Source of the DNA: Deltaproteobacteria bacterium
GTDB taxonomy: Bacteria > Myxococcota_A > UBA9160 > UBA6930
Assembly: GCA_002687015.1 (NCBI GenBank)
Contig: NYZB01000093.1
Location: 1 to 37,029, forward strand
Direction: 5' to 3'
DNA: 37,029 bases
Shown: one piece after another, positions 16,505 through 24,100 of the stretch
How the letters are laid out: each line of letters opens with the position of its first letter
Numbering within the stretch: position 1 is the first letter of the stretch
Made by a program: the position numbers and the translations under genes
The notes under the pieces: model-generated
The model's input: only the letters and a program-made list of their open reading frames with translations
Database searches by the model: none
Told to the model about the DNA's origin: nothing

Positions 16505-17977
16505 CTATTGGATGTAGCCGAGAGCGCGCAGCTCCTCTTCGATCTCCGGGGTCAGGCTCCGGGTGCCGCCCGACCCGACCATGGGGGCGGTGCGCTCCTC
16601 GAGGGCCTGCCAGAACTCGAGGTACGCCTTCAAGCGCCCGGTGACCCCCGGACGGGTGGCCGAGAGCTCCCGGTCCTCCCCCCGGTCTGCCTCCAGATCG
16701 AAGAGCTCCAGCTCTCCGCGGGCACGCTGGTACAGGACGTGCCCCTCGGCGCGGACCGAGTGCTCTCTCTCGTACACGCTCGAAGGGGCGCTGAGCTTCG
16801 CCGGGTCGGCGTCGTCCGGAACCGGCGCGAACAGGTCGCGACCCGGGAGGAGGGAGGGGAGCTCGGCCCCGGCAAGCCGCGCCAACGTGGGATAGAGGTC
16901 GATACTTCGCACCTGACGGGGGTCCCTCTGGCCCCCCGCAATCCCCGGGCCCACGAAGAAGAGGGGTACGTGCACCGTGGCTTCGTCGAGGAAGGCTCCG
17001 TGGCCGAGATTGCCGTGATCGAAGAGCCGCTCTCCGTGATCGGCCGTGAAGACGATGAGGGTGTTCTCGGCGCGCCCGGCCTCCTCGAGAATCTGGGGCA
17101 CGCGACGGAGGGCGGCGTCGAGCTGGGCCAGCTCGGCATCGTAGAGGTCGACGTAGCTCTTGACGCCGGGGGTCTCCACGTCGATGCGGCCCGCCTTGAA
17201 CTCCTTGCGGACCCCGAGTGCCCACTGCCGCACGTCGCGGGGAAACCCGGCGTAGGCTTCGGCGGTGGGAAGCGGCTCCGCCCGATTGAAGCGTCGGAAG
17301 ACCTCGTAGTCGGGGTTGAAGGTGACGTGCGGGTCGCGGCTCAGCATGAAGAAGAAGAAGGGCTCGTCGCTCGGCGTCTCGGCCAGGAAGGCCTCGAGAC
17401 GATCGACGAGGCCGCTCGTATCGAGGCGGTAGCTCTCGTTCCTCGTCTCGAAGCCCTGCACGAGATTGAAGAACTCGCTGATGTGGCTGTTGTTGATGGC
17501 GGCACCCGTTGCGTAGCCCGCATCGCGCAGGGCCTCGGGCAAGGTCACGATCTCGTCGGCCAGGATTCGACTCGGCTTCAGGTCGTCGCTGCCCGGCTTC
17601 GGCGGCTCGTAGAAGTCGGTCATCCCGTGGACCTGTGAGGTCAAGCCCGTGAGGATCGATGCGACCGAGGGCTTGGTCCAGGAGGAGGAGCTGGCGGCGT
17701 TCTCGAAGAAGAGCCCCTTGCCGGCGAGGGAGTCGAGGAAGGGTGTCGTGTTCCGCCCGTAGCCCGCCGCTCCCATGTGCGAGTAGCGGAAGGTGCAGAT
17801 GGTGATCAGCAGGATATTGGGGCGGTCTCGTGCACCTGACGCGCGCGGGTCCCGACCACAGCCCGACATCGCGCCCGACAGGAGGGCAGCGACCGCGAGC
17901 ACGGCGAAGAAGGTCCGAAGCCTCCGGTTCTGGATCGGGCCTCGGAGCGCCTGGTGTCGGTTCGCAGCCGAAGTCAT
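16505..17977 (-). CDS. Sulfatase-like lipoprotein (alkaline-phosphatase superfamily) with altered metal site
   Basis: 490 residues from ATG 17977. A basic N terminus, hydrophobic core FFAVLAVAALLSGAMSG and Cys40 form a lipoprotein signal, so the domain is exported. PNILLITICTFRYSHMGAAG (53-72) occupies the place of the family's first metal-binding stretch, usually I-D-T-L-R-x-D-H; Asp is replaced by Cys61. SSWTKPSVASILTGL (98-112) is the nucleophile region, with Thr101 where sulfatases have Cys/Ser. This resembles threonine-nucleophile phospho- or phosphoglycerol transferases more than formylglycine sulfatases. IVFTADHGERLFDHGNLGHG keeps the second metal pair Asp-His. Motifs around FLDEATVHVPLFFVGPGIAG are normal. 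The substrate is unknown. The gene is divergent from the LuxR-type gene. Confidence 0.8.
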   Translation of the reverse strand: MTSAANRHQALRGPIQNRRLRTFFAVLAVAALLSGAMSGCGRDPRASGARDRPNILLITICTFRYSHMGAAGYGRNTTPFLDSLAGKGLFFENAASSSSWTKPSVASILTGLTSQVHGMTDFYEPPKPGSDDLKPSRILADEIVTLPEALRDAGYATGAAINNSHISEFFNLVQGFETRNESYRLDTSGLVDRLEAFLAETPSDEPFFFFMLSRDPHVTFNPDYEVFRRFNRAEPLPTAEAYAGFPRDVRQWALGVRKEFKAGRIDVETPGVKSYVDLYDAELAQLDAALRRVPQILEEAGRAENTLIVFTADHGERLFDHGNLGHGAFLDEATVHVPLFFVGPGIAGGQRDPRQVRSIDLYPTLARLAGAELPSLLPGRDLFAPVPDDADPAKLSAPSSVYEREHSVRAEGHVLYQRARGELELFDLEADRGEDRELSATRPGVTGRLKAYLEFWQALEERTAPMVGSGGTRSLTPEIEEELRALGYIQ

Positions 17978-18189
17978 GGCGGCTCGCAGCGTAGTCGACG
18001 CCGGATCTCTCGGCCTCGGCGCTCGCGGCGCGCCGGCGCGCGGCGACGGGTCCCACGAGGCGCCCTTCGCCGCGGGCCCCGGGGGGACTGGCTCGAGGGT
18101 GCTCTTCTGGCCGGAGAGCGCGCCAGCGGCCGATGGGGTCCTCCGAATGACGGGTGCCCGACTCGTGGCCGGGTGGTAATCCTCTAGGG

Positions 18190-18699
18190 ATGTCGGTGGA
18201 ACTCCCCGCACTGGTCATCGCCCGGGAAGACGGCGCCGTCGTGGCACAGAACGCTCCGGCCCGGCGCCTCATGGGGTCCGGTCTGGGAAGGGCCTGCTGG
18301 GACCTCGTGGGCGGGATCGAGGGAGCCGAGGGGCTGCCGTGCTCCCGCGGCGGCGCCCAGCGCTTGCTGGCGCGGCGTCCCCTGCGGCCCGCGGACTCGT
18401 GCGTCTCGCTCGAGGGCGAGAGCCATCACCTCGCCTGCATTCCCATGAATGGCTTCGTCGTGTGCCTGCTCAACCGCGGAACCGAGGCCCCGGCACAGGC
18501 CGTGCGCCTCCTCACGTCGCGGGAGCGCGACGTGCTTCGGCTGCTCGCCGAAGGCGAGGACACGGCGGCGGTATCCGACCGGCTCGGGCTCAGCGAGTCG
18601 ACGGTGCGAACCCACGTCGAGCGCATGCTCCACAAGCTCGGAGCGAGCAATCGCGCGGCGCTCGTCGCGCTCGGCTTCCGGCTCGGCTACCTCGACTGA
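18190..18699 (+). CDS. Small LuxR-type HTH transcriptional regulator with PAS-like N terminus
   Basis: 169 residues from ATG 18190 (MSVELPALVIAREDGAVVAQ). Residues about 5-100 look like a single small sensory domain: LVIAREDGAVVAQNAPARRL is PAS-like, and MNGFVVCLLNRG could be the last strand. Residues about 108-165 are a textbook LuxR/FixJ helix-turn-helix: LTSRERDVLRLLAEGEDTAA, VSDRLGLSESTVRTHVERML, HKLGASNRAALVALG. There is no receiver domain, so it is not a classical response regulator; it may sense a small ligand or a cofactor. Four cysteines lie in the N-terminal half. It starts about 210 bases from the divergent sulfatase-like gene and may control it or the LLM oxidoreductase downstream. 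Confidence 0.8.
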   Translation: MSVELPALVIAREDGAVVAQNAPARRLMGSGLGRACWDLVGGIEGAEGLPCSRGGAQRLLARRPLRPADSCVSLEGESHHLACIPMNGFVVCLLNRGTEAPAQAVRLLTSRERDVLRLLAEGEDTAAVSDRLGLSESTVRTHVERMLHKLGASNRAALVALGFRLGYLD

Positions 18700-18791
18700 A
18701 GGCCCCACCTCCCTCCCCGCGGACGCCCGCTCGGAGCCTCTTTGGAGGCTGCCAGGGGGTGAGGGTATGATGGCCCAGGGAGGCAAGCGCC

Positions 18792-20003
18792 ATGCGATTC
18801 GGGGTCTTCTACGAGCTCCAGCTGCCGAAACCGTGGGACGATCGATCGGAGCTCCGGATGATCCAGGAGGCCATCGAGCAGGTCGAGATCGCCGATCGGA
18901 TCGGGATCGACTACGCGTGGGCGGTGGAGCACCACTTCCTGGAGGAGTACTCGCACTGCTCGGCCTCCGAGGTGTTCCTGAGCGCCCTGGCGGCCAAGAC
19001 CGAGCGGATCCGCGTGGCCTTCGGCATCCGCCAGGTGATCCCCTACTACAACCACCCGTCCCGTACGGCCGAGGCCGTGGCCATGCTCGACCTGATCTCG
19101 GGGGGTCGCGTCGACTTCGGGATCGGAGAGGGCGCCACCCGTCTCGAGCTGCACGGCTACGGGGTGCCGACGAAGCGCAAGCAGATCCTGTCCTTCGAGG
19201 CCGCCGAGCAGATTGCCAACATGATGGTCATGGAGCCGTACCCCGGCTACGAGGGGGAGGGCTTCTCCATGCCCTGTCGCAACGTGCTCCCGAAGCCCCT
19301 GCAGAAACCCCACCCGCCGATGTGGCTCGCCTGCACGAACCGCAAGACGATCGAGACCGCCGCGCGAAACGGCCTGGGGGCTCTTGCCTTCACCTTCGTC
19401 GATCCCGAGGAGGCCAAGACCTGGGCGGACATCTACTACTCGATCATCCGCTCCGAGGCCTGCGTGCCGCTCGGCCACTCGGTCAACGCCAACATCGCGC
19501 TTGTGACCGGATTCTCCCTGAACGAGGACGCCGAGGTGGGGCGCGCGCGGGGTGCGGATGGCTTCGCGTTCTTCCGCTACGCGATCAATGCCCTCGTCGC
19601 CAACGATCATCGGCCGGGTCGAAGCCGGCTCTGGGACGAGTACGAGGAGCTGCGCGGCCCCGATCTGCCCACCATCCCGTCTCCCGGGATCGGAACACCG
19701 GGAGCCTTCAGCGAGCACATCCGGGAGTTCCAGGAGGTCGGCGTCGACCAGATCATCTTCCTTCAGCAGAGCGGCAAGAACCGCCACGACCACATCTGCG
19801 AGAGCCTCGAGACGTTCGGACGCGAGGTGCTGCCGGAGTTCATGGAGGGGCGCGAGGAGCGGGAGGCGCGCAAGGCTTCGGAGCTGGCACCGCACATCGA
19901 GAAGGCGCTCGCGCGCAAGAGCTGGCTGGCGGAGCTCGGGGACGACGAGATCCCGATCGTGGAGGCGTCCCGGGAGCGCGAGGCCTTCTACCGCAAGGAC
20001 TAG
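18792..20003 (+). CDS. LLM-class flavin-dependent oxidoreductase (luciferase-like)
   Basis: 403 residues, TIM-barrel luciferase-like family, starting MRFGVFYELQLPKPWDDRSE. Typical segments are IEQVEIADRIGIDYAWAVEH and HFLEEYSHCSASEVFLSALA (family E-H-H-F motif), then RVAFGIRQVIPYYNHPSRTA and EAVAMLDLISGGRVDFGIGE. The phosphate-binding loop appears as PPMWLACTNRKTIETAARNG, and the late FQEVGVDQIIFLQQSGKNRH is near the C terminus. It should use reduced FMN (or F420 in some lineages) supplied by a reductase to oxygenate or reduce a substrate. Its C-terminal helical tail of about 60 residues is longer than in short LLM members. It lies upstream of the TetR-SCP2-diiron operon but is separated from it by an operator-like palindrome, so it is probably a separate transcript. 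Confidence 0.88.
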   Translation: MRFGVFYELQLPKPWDDRSELRMIQEAIEQVEIADRIGIDYAWAVEHHFLEEYSHCSASEVFLSALAAKTERIRVAFGIRQVIPYYNHPSRTAEAVAMLDLISGGRVDFGIGEGATRLELHGYGVPTKRKQILSFEAAEQIANMMVMEPYPGYEGEGFSMPCRNVLPKPLQKPHPPMWLACTNRKTIETAARNGLGALAFTFVDPEEAKTWADIYYSIIRSEACVPLGHSVNANIALVTGFSLNEDAEVGRARGADGFAFFRYAINALVANDHRPGRSRLWDEYEELRGPDLPTIPSPGIGTPGAFSEHIREFQEVGVDQIIFLQQSGKNRHDHICESLETFGREVLPEFMEGREEREARKASELAPHIEKALARKSWLAELGDDEIPIVEASREREAFYRKD

Positions 20004-20069
20004 GGCCGGGGCCGGCGTCGATCGCGCCTGGGGCCTTGACCGGGAAACGAATACGAATTAGCGTTCTCA

Positions 20070-20087
20070 GTATTCGCCCATGAATAC
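20070..20087. promoter_or_regulatory. TetR operator candidate upstream of the diiron operon
   Basis: GTATTC-GCCCAT-GAATAC is a perfect 6-bp inverted repeat with a 6-base spacer, ending four bases before the GTG start of the TetR gene. A second related half (CGAATACGAATT) lies about 15 bases upstream, and TTGACC at 20037-20042 is a possible -35. This is most simply read as autorepression of the operon by its own TetR. Confidence 0.6.
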
Positions 20088-20090
20088 AGC

Positions 20091-20786
20091 GTGATATCCC
20101 ACGTCGTGACCGACCATCCCCACTTCCGGTGGACTCGGCCCGTGCGCCAGGCGCGCAGCCAGGAGACCCTCGAGCGGCTCCTCGACAGTGCGGAATCGCT
20201 GCTCGCCAAGAAGGGCTTCGAGGGCATCACGGTCGCCGAGATCGCGCGCCGAGCCGGCGCCTCCGTGGGCGCCCTCTACTCGCGCTTCCGCGGCAAGGAC
20301 GCGGTGCTGCAATGCCTGCTGGATCGCTTCGTCGCCGAGGCGCGGGCGACCACCTCCGAGACGCTCGATGTCGAGCGCTGGCAGGGCGCCTCGACCGAGG
20401 AGATCGTCACCGAGTTCGTCTCCTTCCTGGTCGAGATCCACCGCACGCGGGTCGGCCTGCTCCGCGAGCTCGTGGCGCGCGCTCACAGCGCCGCGCCGGT
20501 GATCGAGCGCAAGGAAGGGCTGATCCAACACATCGGCGATCGGCTCTCCGCACTGCTCCTCGTGCGCTCGGATGAGATCGCTCATCCCGACCCCGCCTAC
20601 GCCGTGAGCTTCGGTGTGCGGCTCGTCCTCGGCTGCCTCGAGCAGGCGATCCTCTCGAACGACTCGGACACCTACTACGGGCTGCCTGCCTCCGACGAGC
20701 GTCTCGCCGCGGAGCTCACGCGGACCTATCTCAGTTACCTCGGCGTGAAGCGCGGAAGCGATGTCGCCGCTCGACCGATTTCATAG
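20091..20786 (+). CDS. TetR/AcrR family regulator, first gene of the diiron operon
   Basis: 231 residues. The HTH is RSQETLERLLDSAESLLAKK followed by GFEGITVAEIARRAGASVGA and LYSRFRGKDAVLQCLLDRF, the canonical TetR DNA-binding region (about residues 22-82). A C-terminal ligand domain follows, ending with a helix near RLAAELTRTYLSYLGVK. The GTG at 20091 or a second GTG at 20106 could start translation; both precede the conserved region by several residues. It is 21 bases upstream of the SCP2-like gene and sits directly after the palindrome, so it probably represses this operon until a substrate or acyl-CoA ligand binds. Confidence 0.9.
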   Translation: MISHVVTDHPHFRWTRPVRQARSQETLERLLDSAESLLAKKGFEGITVAEIARRAGASVGALYSRFRGKDAVLQCLLDRFVAEARATTSETLDVERWQGASTEEIVTEFVSFLVEIHRTRVGLLRELVARAHSAAPVIERKEGLIQHIGDRLSALLLVRSDEIAHPDPAYAVSFGVRLVLGCLEQAILSNDSDTYYGLPASDERLAAELTRTYLSYLGVKRGSDVAARPIS

Positions 20787-20807
20787 GAAGACAGAGGAGA
20801 AAGAAGG

Positions 20808-21245
20808 ATGGCAATCAAGTTCCCCTCCGTGGAGTTCTTTCAGGAGCTGGCGAATCGCATGCAAGGCAATGCCGCAGAGTTCGAGAAGCTGGGCTTCTGC
20901 GACACCGTCATGGCGGTCAAGGTGGACGGAGGCGATCCCCACCTCTACGGCCTGACCTTCTCGTGCTTCGACTGCACCGACGTCCGGGAGCTCGGGGGCG
21001 CCGACGAGCTCGAGCTCGACTTCACCCTGGTGGCACCTCTCGCGCTCTGGCGGGAGATGTTCGAGTCGATCCAGAAGTCGGGCATTCCGGAGCCCGCCTA
21101 CACACTGAACAGCCTCTCCCACGTCGGAGATCGCATGGCGGTCGTCTACGACGATCCCGAGGGGCACGACAAGTTCTACCGCTTCATGGCCACCATCCAG
21201 GCCTTCGTGAACCAGGCCTCCGACCTCGACATCGAGTGGGCCTGA
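20808..21245 (+). CDS. SCP2 sterol-binding-like small protein of the diiron operon
   Basis: 145 residues, with an AGGAG ribosome site before ATG 20808. It begins MAIKFPSVEFFQELANRMQG and has central strands VMAVKVDGGDPHLYGLTFSC and ELDFTLVAPLALWREMFESI, with a later VGDRMAVVYDDPEGHDKFYR. The alternating strand pattern and the W-R-E-M-x-x-x-I helix fit the SCP2-like fold, a hydrophobic-ligand (sterol, fatty acyl-CoA) carrier. The assignment is by pattern rather than strong motif. Position between the regulator and two ferritin-like genes, with 21- and 27-base gaps, suggests it delivers or holds the substrate for the diiron enzyme, or acts as a coupling protein. Confidence 0.65.
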   Translation: MAIKFPSVEFFQELANRMQGNAAEFEKLGFCDTVMAVKVDGGDPHLYGLTFSCFDCTDVRELGGADELELDFTLVAPLALWREMFESIQKSGIPEPAYTLNSLSHVGDRMAVVYDDPEGHDKFYRFMATIQAFVNQASDLDIEWA

Positions 21246-21272
21246 GAGCCGCACGAGAGAAGGAGACGAGAG

Positions 21273-22403
21273 ATGAGCTACTACGGATCCACCGACTACT
21301 CGTACAACTCGGATTTCAACCTGCGGGTCCGGGACATGAAGAAGGGAAACCTCGACTTCGGGTGGCTCGACGACGCCCGTGACAAGGTCGAGGTCCGGCG
21401 CCAGGACCCGCGCCGCGGCCTGATGCTGCAAGACATCGAAGTCGGGGACTACGCCATCGAGAACACTCCCGAGGTGGTGCGGGAGAATCGGGGGCTCGCC
21501 CCGCGCGGCGCGATCCTGGCCGAAGGCAGCGACCAGCCGGATCTCGGTCCGACGCTCAACAAGAAGAGCGACGTCTGGGGCTACCGCGTGCAGAGCTACT
21601 GGGAGGAGGCCATGAGCCGCCAGTGGAACGTGACCACCGACGTTCCCTGGCAGGACATGGACAAGTACGAGATCCCCGAGGAGATCGAGTTCGCGTTCTG
21701 CCAGCTCTGCACGCTGCTCTCGGAAGTGGAGATGATCGCCACCGACCTGCCGTCGAAGTGGAGTCATCACATGAACAGCCAGTTCCAGGAGGTGAAGGGC
21801 TTCATCGCCACGCAGTGCATCGACGAGGCGAGGCATGCCGAGGTCTTCCGCAAGCGCGCGCTGGCCAACGGCGTGGGCCTGCTGCGCGCCAGTGTTCGCG
21901 GCGAGCACGCACTGAAGGGGATCCTCGAGGCCGACAGCTACAGCGAAGGGAGTGTCTTCCTGCACGTCCTGGGCGAGGGCTTCATCCTGACCCTCTTCCG
22001 CTCCAGCGAGTTCATCTCGCCCACGCCGGTGGAGCAGCGCATGTTCCAGCTGGTGATGCAGGACGAGGCGCGGCACGTCTCCTACGGCCTGCAGCACCTG
22101 AAGTACCTGATGGACGAGTGCCCCGAAGCCCGGCCGCAGATCAACGGCTTCCTCGACGAGGCCGAGCGGCACCTGACCGGCCTCTTCAATCCCGATCAGC
22201 TCGAATCGATGATCGTGCTCGGGGGCAAGGGCACCAGCCCCGAGTGCATCAAGCGAGGCGTCGAGACGGTGGGGGCCTTCCAGGGCAAGCAGATCCAGGA
22301 GTACTTCCACCGGGCCGAGCGCGCGGGGCTTCCGGAGCGCAGGGAGCGGAGCCCGCTTCTCGAGCTCCAGCAGCGGATGCTCACGGCGATCCAGGCGGTC
22401 TAG
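21273..22403 (+). CDS. Ferritin-like diiron protein, putative oxygenase/desaturase catalytic subunit
   Basis: 376 residues with an AAGGAG ribosome site. A long N-terminal arm (MKKGNLDFGWLDDARDKVEV, RRQDPRRGLMLQDIEVGDYA) precedes a four-helix ferritin-like core. Predicted ligands follow the R2/BMM carboxylate pattern: E151 or E153 in LCTLLSEVEMIATDLPSKW, E185 and H188 in QCIDEARHAEVF, E235 in HVLGEGFILTLF, and E265 and H268 in VMQDEARHVSYGL. Two E-A-R-H motifs make a dinuclear iron (or Mn/Fe) centre very likely. Such centres activate O2 for hydroxylation, N-oxygenation or desaturation. The substrate is unknown, though the SCP2-like neighbour hints at a hydrophobic or CoA-linked one. The adjacent downstream gene is a ligand-less paralogue. 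Confidence 0.85.
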   Translation: MSYYGSTDYSYNSDFNLRVRDMKKGNLDFGWLDDARDKVEVRRQDPRRGLMLQDIEVGDYAIENTPEVVRENRGLAPRGAILAEGSDQPDLGPTLNKKSDVWGYRVQSYWEEAMSRQWNVTTDVPWQDMDKYEIPEEIEFAFCQLCTLLSEVEMIATDLPSKWSHHMNSQFQEVKGFIATQCIDEARHAEVFRKRALANGVGLLRASVRGEHALKGILEADSYSEGSVFLHVLGEGFILTLFRSSEFISPTPVEQRMFQLVMQDEARHVSYGLQHLKYLMDECPEARPQINGFLDEAERHLTGLFNPDQLESMIVLGGKGTSPECIKRGVETVGAFQGKQIQEYFHRAERAGLPERRERSPLLELQQRMLTAIQAV

Positions 22404-22433
22404 GAAGGCGAGAGAGGGAAGAGGAGAGGACGA

Positions 22434-23533
22434 TGGCGTACTACGCACGCGACGACTTTTTCAACAATCCGGAGGTCCTCGAGCGCTCGGTCGAGATCTT
22501 CAAGGGCAAGCTGGACATCGGGTGGAAGAACCTCGACATCGAGAGGGTGAAGTGCCGGCCCAGTGATCCGCGGCGGGGCCTCACCTTCGACGATACGAAC
22601 GTCGGCTCCTACGGCTGGGACCAGATCCCCGAGAAGATCCGACACAACTACTCCATGGCGCCGCGGGGCGCCGTCCAGCCTCCCGGGCTCCCGCACCTGG
22701 GCTACGACATCAACCGCAAGAGCGAGGTGTGGGCCGACAACGCTCCCGCGCTCTACGAGGAGTCCAAGGCCAGGCACTGGATCCCCACCCGGGAGGTTCC
22801 CTGGGATGCGGTGGAGCAGCTCGGCCACTCCGACGAGCTCGAGCGTGGGCTGGCCCAGCTCTGCACGGATCTCACCTGCATGGCCACGGCACTCGGCGAC
22901 ATCCCGTCGAAGTGGGTCTGGCACATCAACCAGGAGCTCCTGGAGCTCAAGATGTTCCAGTGTGCGCAGATGTTCGATGCCGCCCAGCTGGCCGACGTCT
23001 TCCGCAAGCGGGCCATCGCCGGGGGCACGGGCCTGGGGCGCGACCACGCGCCGCTTGGCGAGCTGCTGAAGTGCGTGCTCGACGCGGGGAGCTTCCCCTG
23101 CGCTTCGGCCTCCACCCACATCCTGCTCGCGGGGCTCATGCAGGTCCTGCTTCGGCACATGGGCGCCTGCTCGCCCAACGCGGCCGATGAGACGATCGCG
23201 CGCTTTGGCGTGCAGGATGTCTCGCGCTCGATCGCGTATGGCGTGGAGCACATGCGATCCCTGCTGAAGGAGCGCCCCCACGAGAGCACGGGCCTCCGGG
23301 GGCATCTCGACGAGGTCGAGAACGCCCTGGTCGGGTACCTGGCTTCGCCCATGCTCTTCTCGGCGCTGGCTCTCGTGACGGCAGGGGGTCGCGAGAAGGC
23401 GGCCGAGGCCGTGCCGCAGGTGACCGCCCTCTACCGGAAGTTCGCCGACGAGCATCTGGAGAGACGCGAAGCCGCGGGTATCGGGAGTGAGACGAGCCCG
23501 CTGCAGGCCTTCGTGAGCGAGCTCGAAGCCTGA
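22434..23533 (+). CDS. Ligand-less paralogue of the diiron protein, putative non-catalytic partner subunit
   Basis: About 366 residues from ATG 22434. It aligns end to end with the preceding protein: FKGKLDIGWKNLDIERVKCR with its counterpart MKKGNLDFGWLDDARDKVEV, the shared DPRRGL, NRKSEVW, QLCT, IPSKW and VFRKRA. Every predicted iron ligand is changed: SEVEM becomes TCMAT, DEARH (184-188) becomes DAAQL (182-186), LGEGF becomes LLAGL, and DEARH (264-268) becomes DVSRS (262-266). The fold is preserved while the metal site is erased. This is the relation between alpha and beta hydroxylase subunits of bacterial multicomponent monooxygenases, or yeast Rnr2/Rnr4. I infer a structural partner that forms a heteromer with the upstream protein. 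Confidence 0.85.
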
Positions 23534-23560
23534 GGGCGAAGCGCGGGGGCGGGTAGCTGC

Positions 23561-23579
23561 CGCGGAAGGCCCTTCCGCG
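23561..23579. terminator. Bidirectional terminator-like hairpin
   Basis: CGCGGAAGG-C-CCTTCCGCG is a perfect inverted repeat (9-base arms, realistically a 7-bp stem with a 5-base loop). It lies between the convergent ends of the diiron operon (23533) and the PNPOx-fold gene (23603). The flanking sequence is only weakly T-rich, so it is a candidate rather than a certain intrinsic terminator. Confidence 0.5.
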
Positions 23580-23602
23580 CTTGATATCCTATTGGACGGG
23601 CT

Positions 23603-23983
23603 CTACTCGCCGAGCCCGCGGACCTCCGCCACCTTAACCTTCACCGCATTCTGGATCGGGGGCAGCGTCAGCCCCTTCTTGTCGATGTCGGCTGCGAGCA
23701 GGTCGTAGACCGGCCCCTCCTTCGAGAGCTCGACCGTGCCCTTGAACTGGAATCCCTGGAACTTCTCGGGCCGGCAAACGTAGACCGACACCTGCTTGTT
23801 CTCCGCGAGATTGGCCCGCGTGCCGGGGCTCATGATGTCGGCAAAGGCCAGATGGTCGTCGTCGACCACCAGGATCGAGCCCTTCGGACTGACGTTGGGC
23901 TGGCCCTCGCTCGAGGCCGTGGCGACGTAGCAGAGGCCCACCTCCGCGATGAGGCTCTTGTGGGTGTCTTCGATCATTCCCAT
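23603..23983 (-). CDS. Pyridoxamine 5'-phosphate oxidase-fold flavoprotein
   Basis: 126 residues from ATG 23983 with a GGAGATCGC ribosome site. LCYVATASSEGQPNVSPKGS (residues about 17-36) is the classical split-barrel flavin-binding start, followed by ILVVDDDHLAFADIMSPGTR and ANLAENKQVSVYVCRPEKFQ, then GFQFKGTVELSKEGPVYDL. The short length fits single-domain PNPOx-like proteins binding FMN or F420, which reduce or oxidise small molecules; it is too short for true PdxH, and the substrate is open. It is convergent with the diiron operon, and the methyltransferase lies upstream on the same strand about 120 bases away. Confidence 0.85.
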   Translation of the reverse strand: MGMIEDTHKSLIAEVGLCYVATASSEGQPNVSPKGSILVVDDDHLAFADIMSPGTRANLAENKQVSVYVCRPEKFQGFQFKGTVELSKEGPVYDLLAADIDKKGLTLPPIQNAVKVKVAEVRGLGE

Positions 23984-24100
23984 TGCGATCTCCTTCGATT
24001 GGCCTCGGATCGTGGCACAGGGCAGGTCCTTCGCCCATGCCCGGCTCGGGATCTCCTGTGGCGGCGGGTGGCCCGCGTGAGGCGCGAGAGCGCCCGGCGC

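Noticed and set aside
16193-17638. 481-aa plus-strand ORF antisense to the sulfatase
   Set aside because: Mirror-codon shadow; the minus-strand sulfatase has a signal peptide and family motifs.
20781-22448. 555-aa minus-strand ORF over the SCP2/diiron genes
   Set aside because: Classic GC-rich antisense shadow rich in Leu/Val/Glu/Arg without domains.
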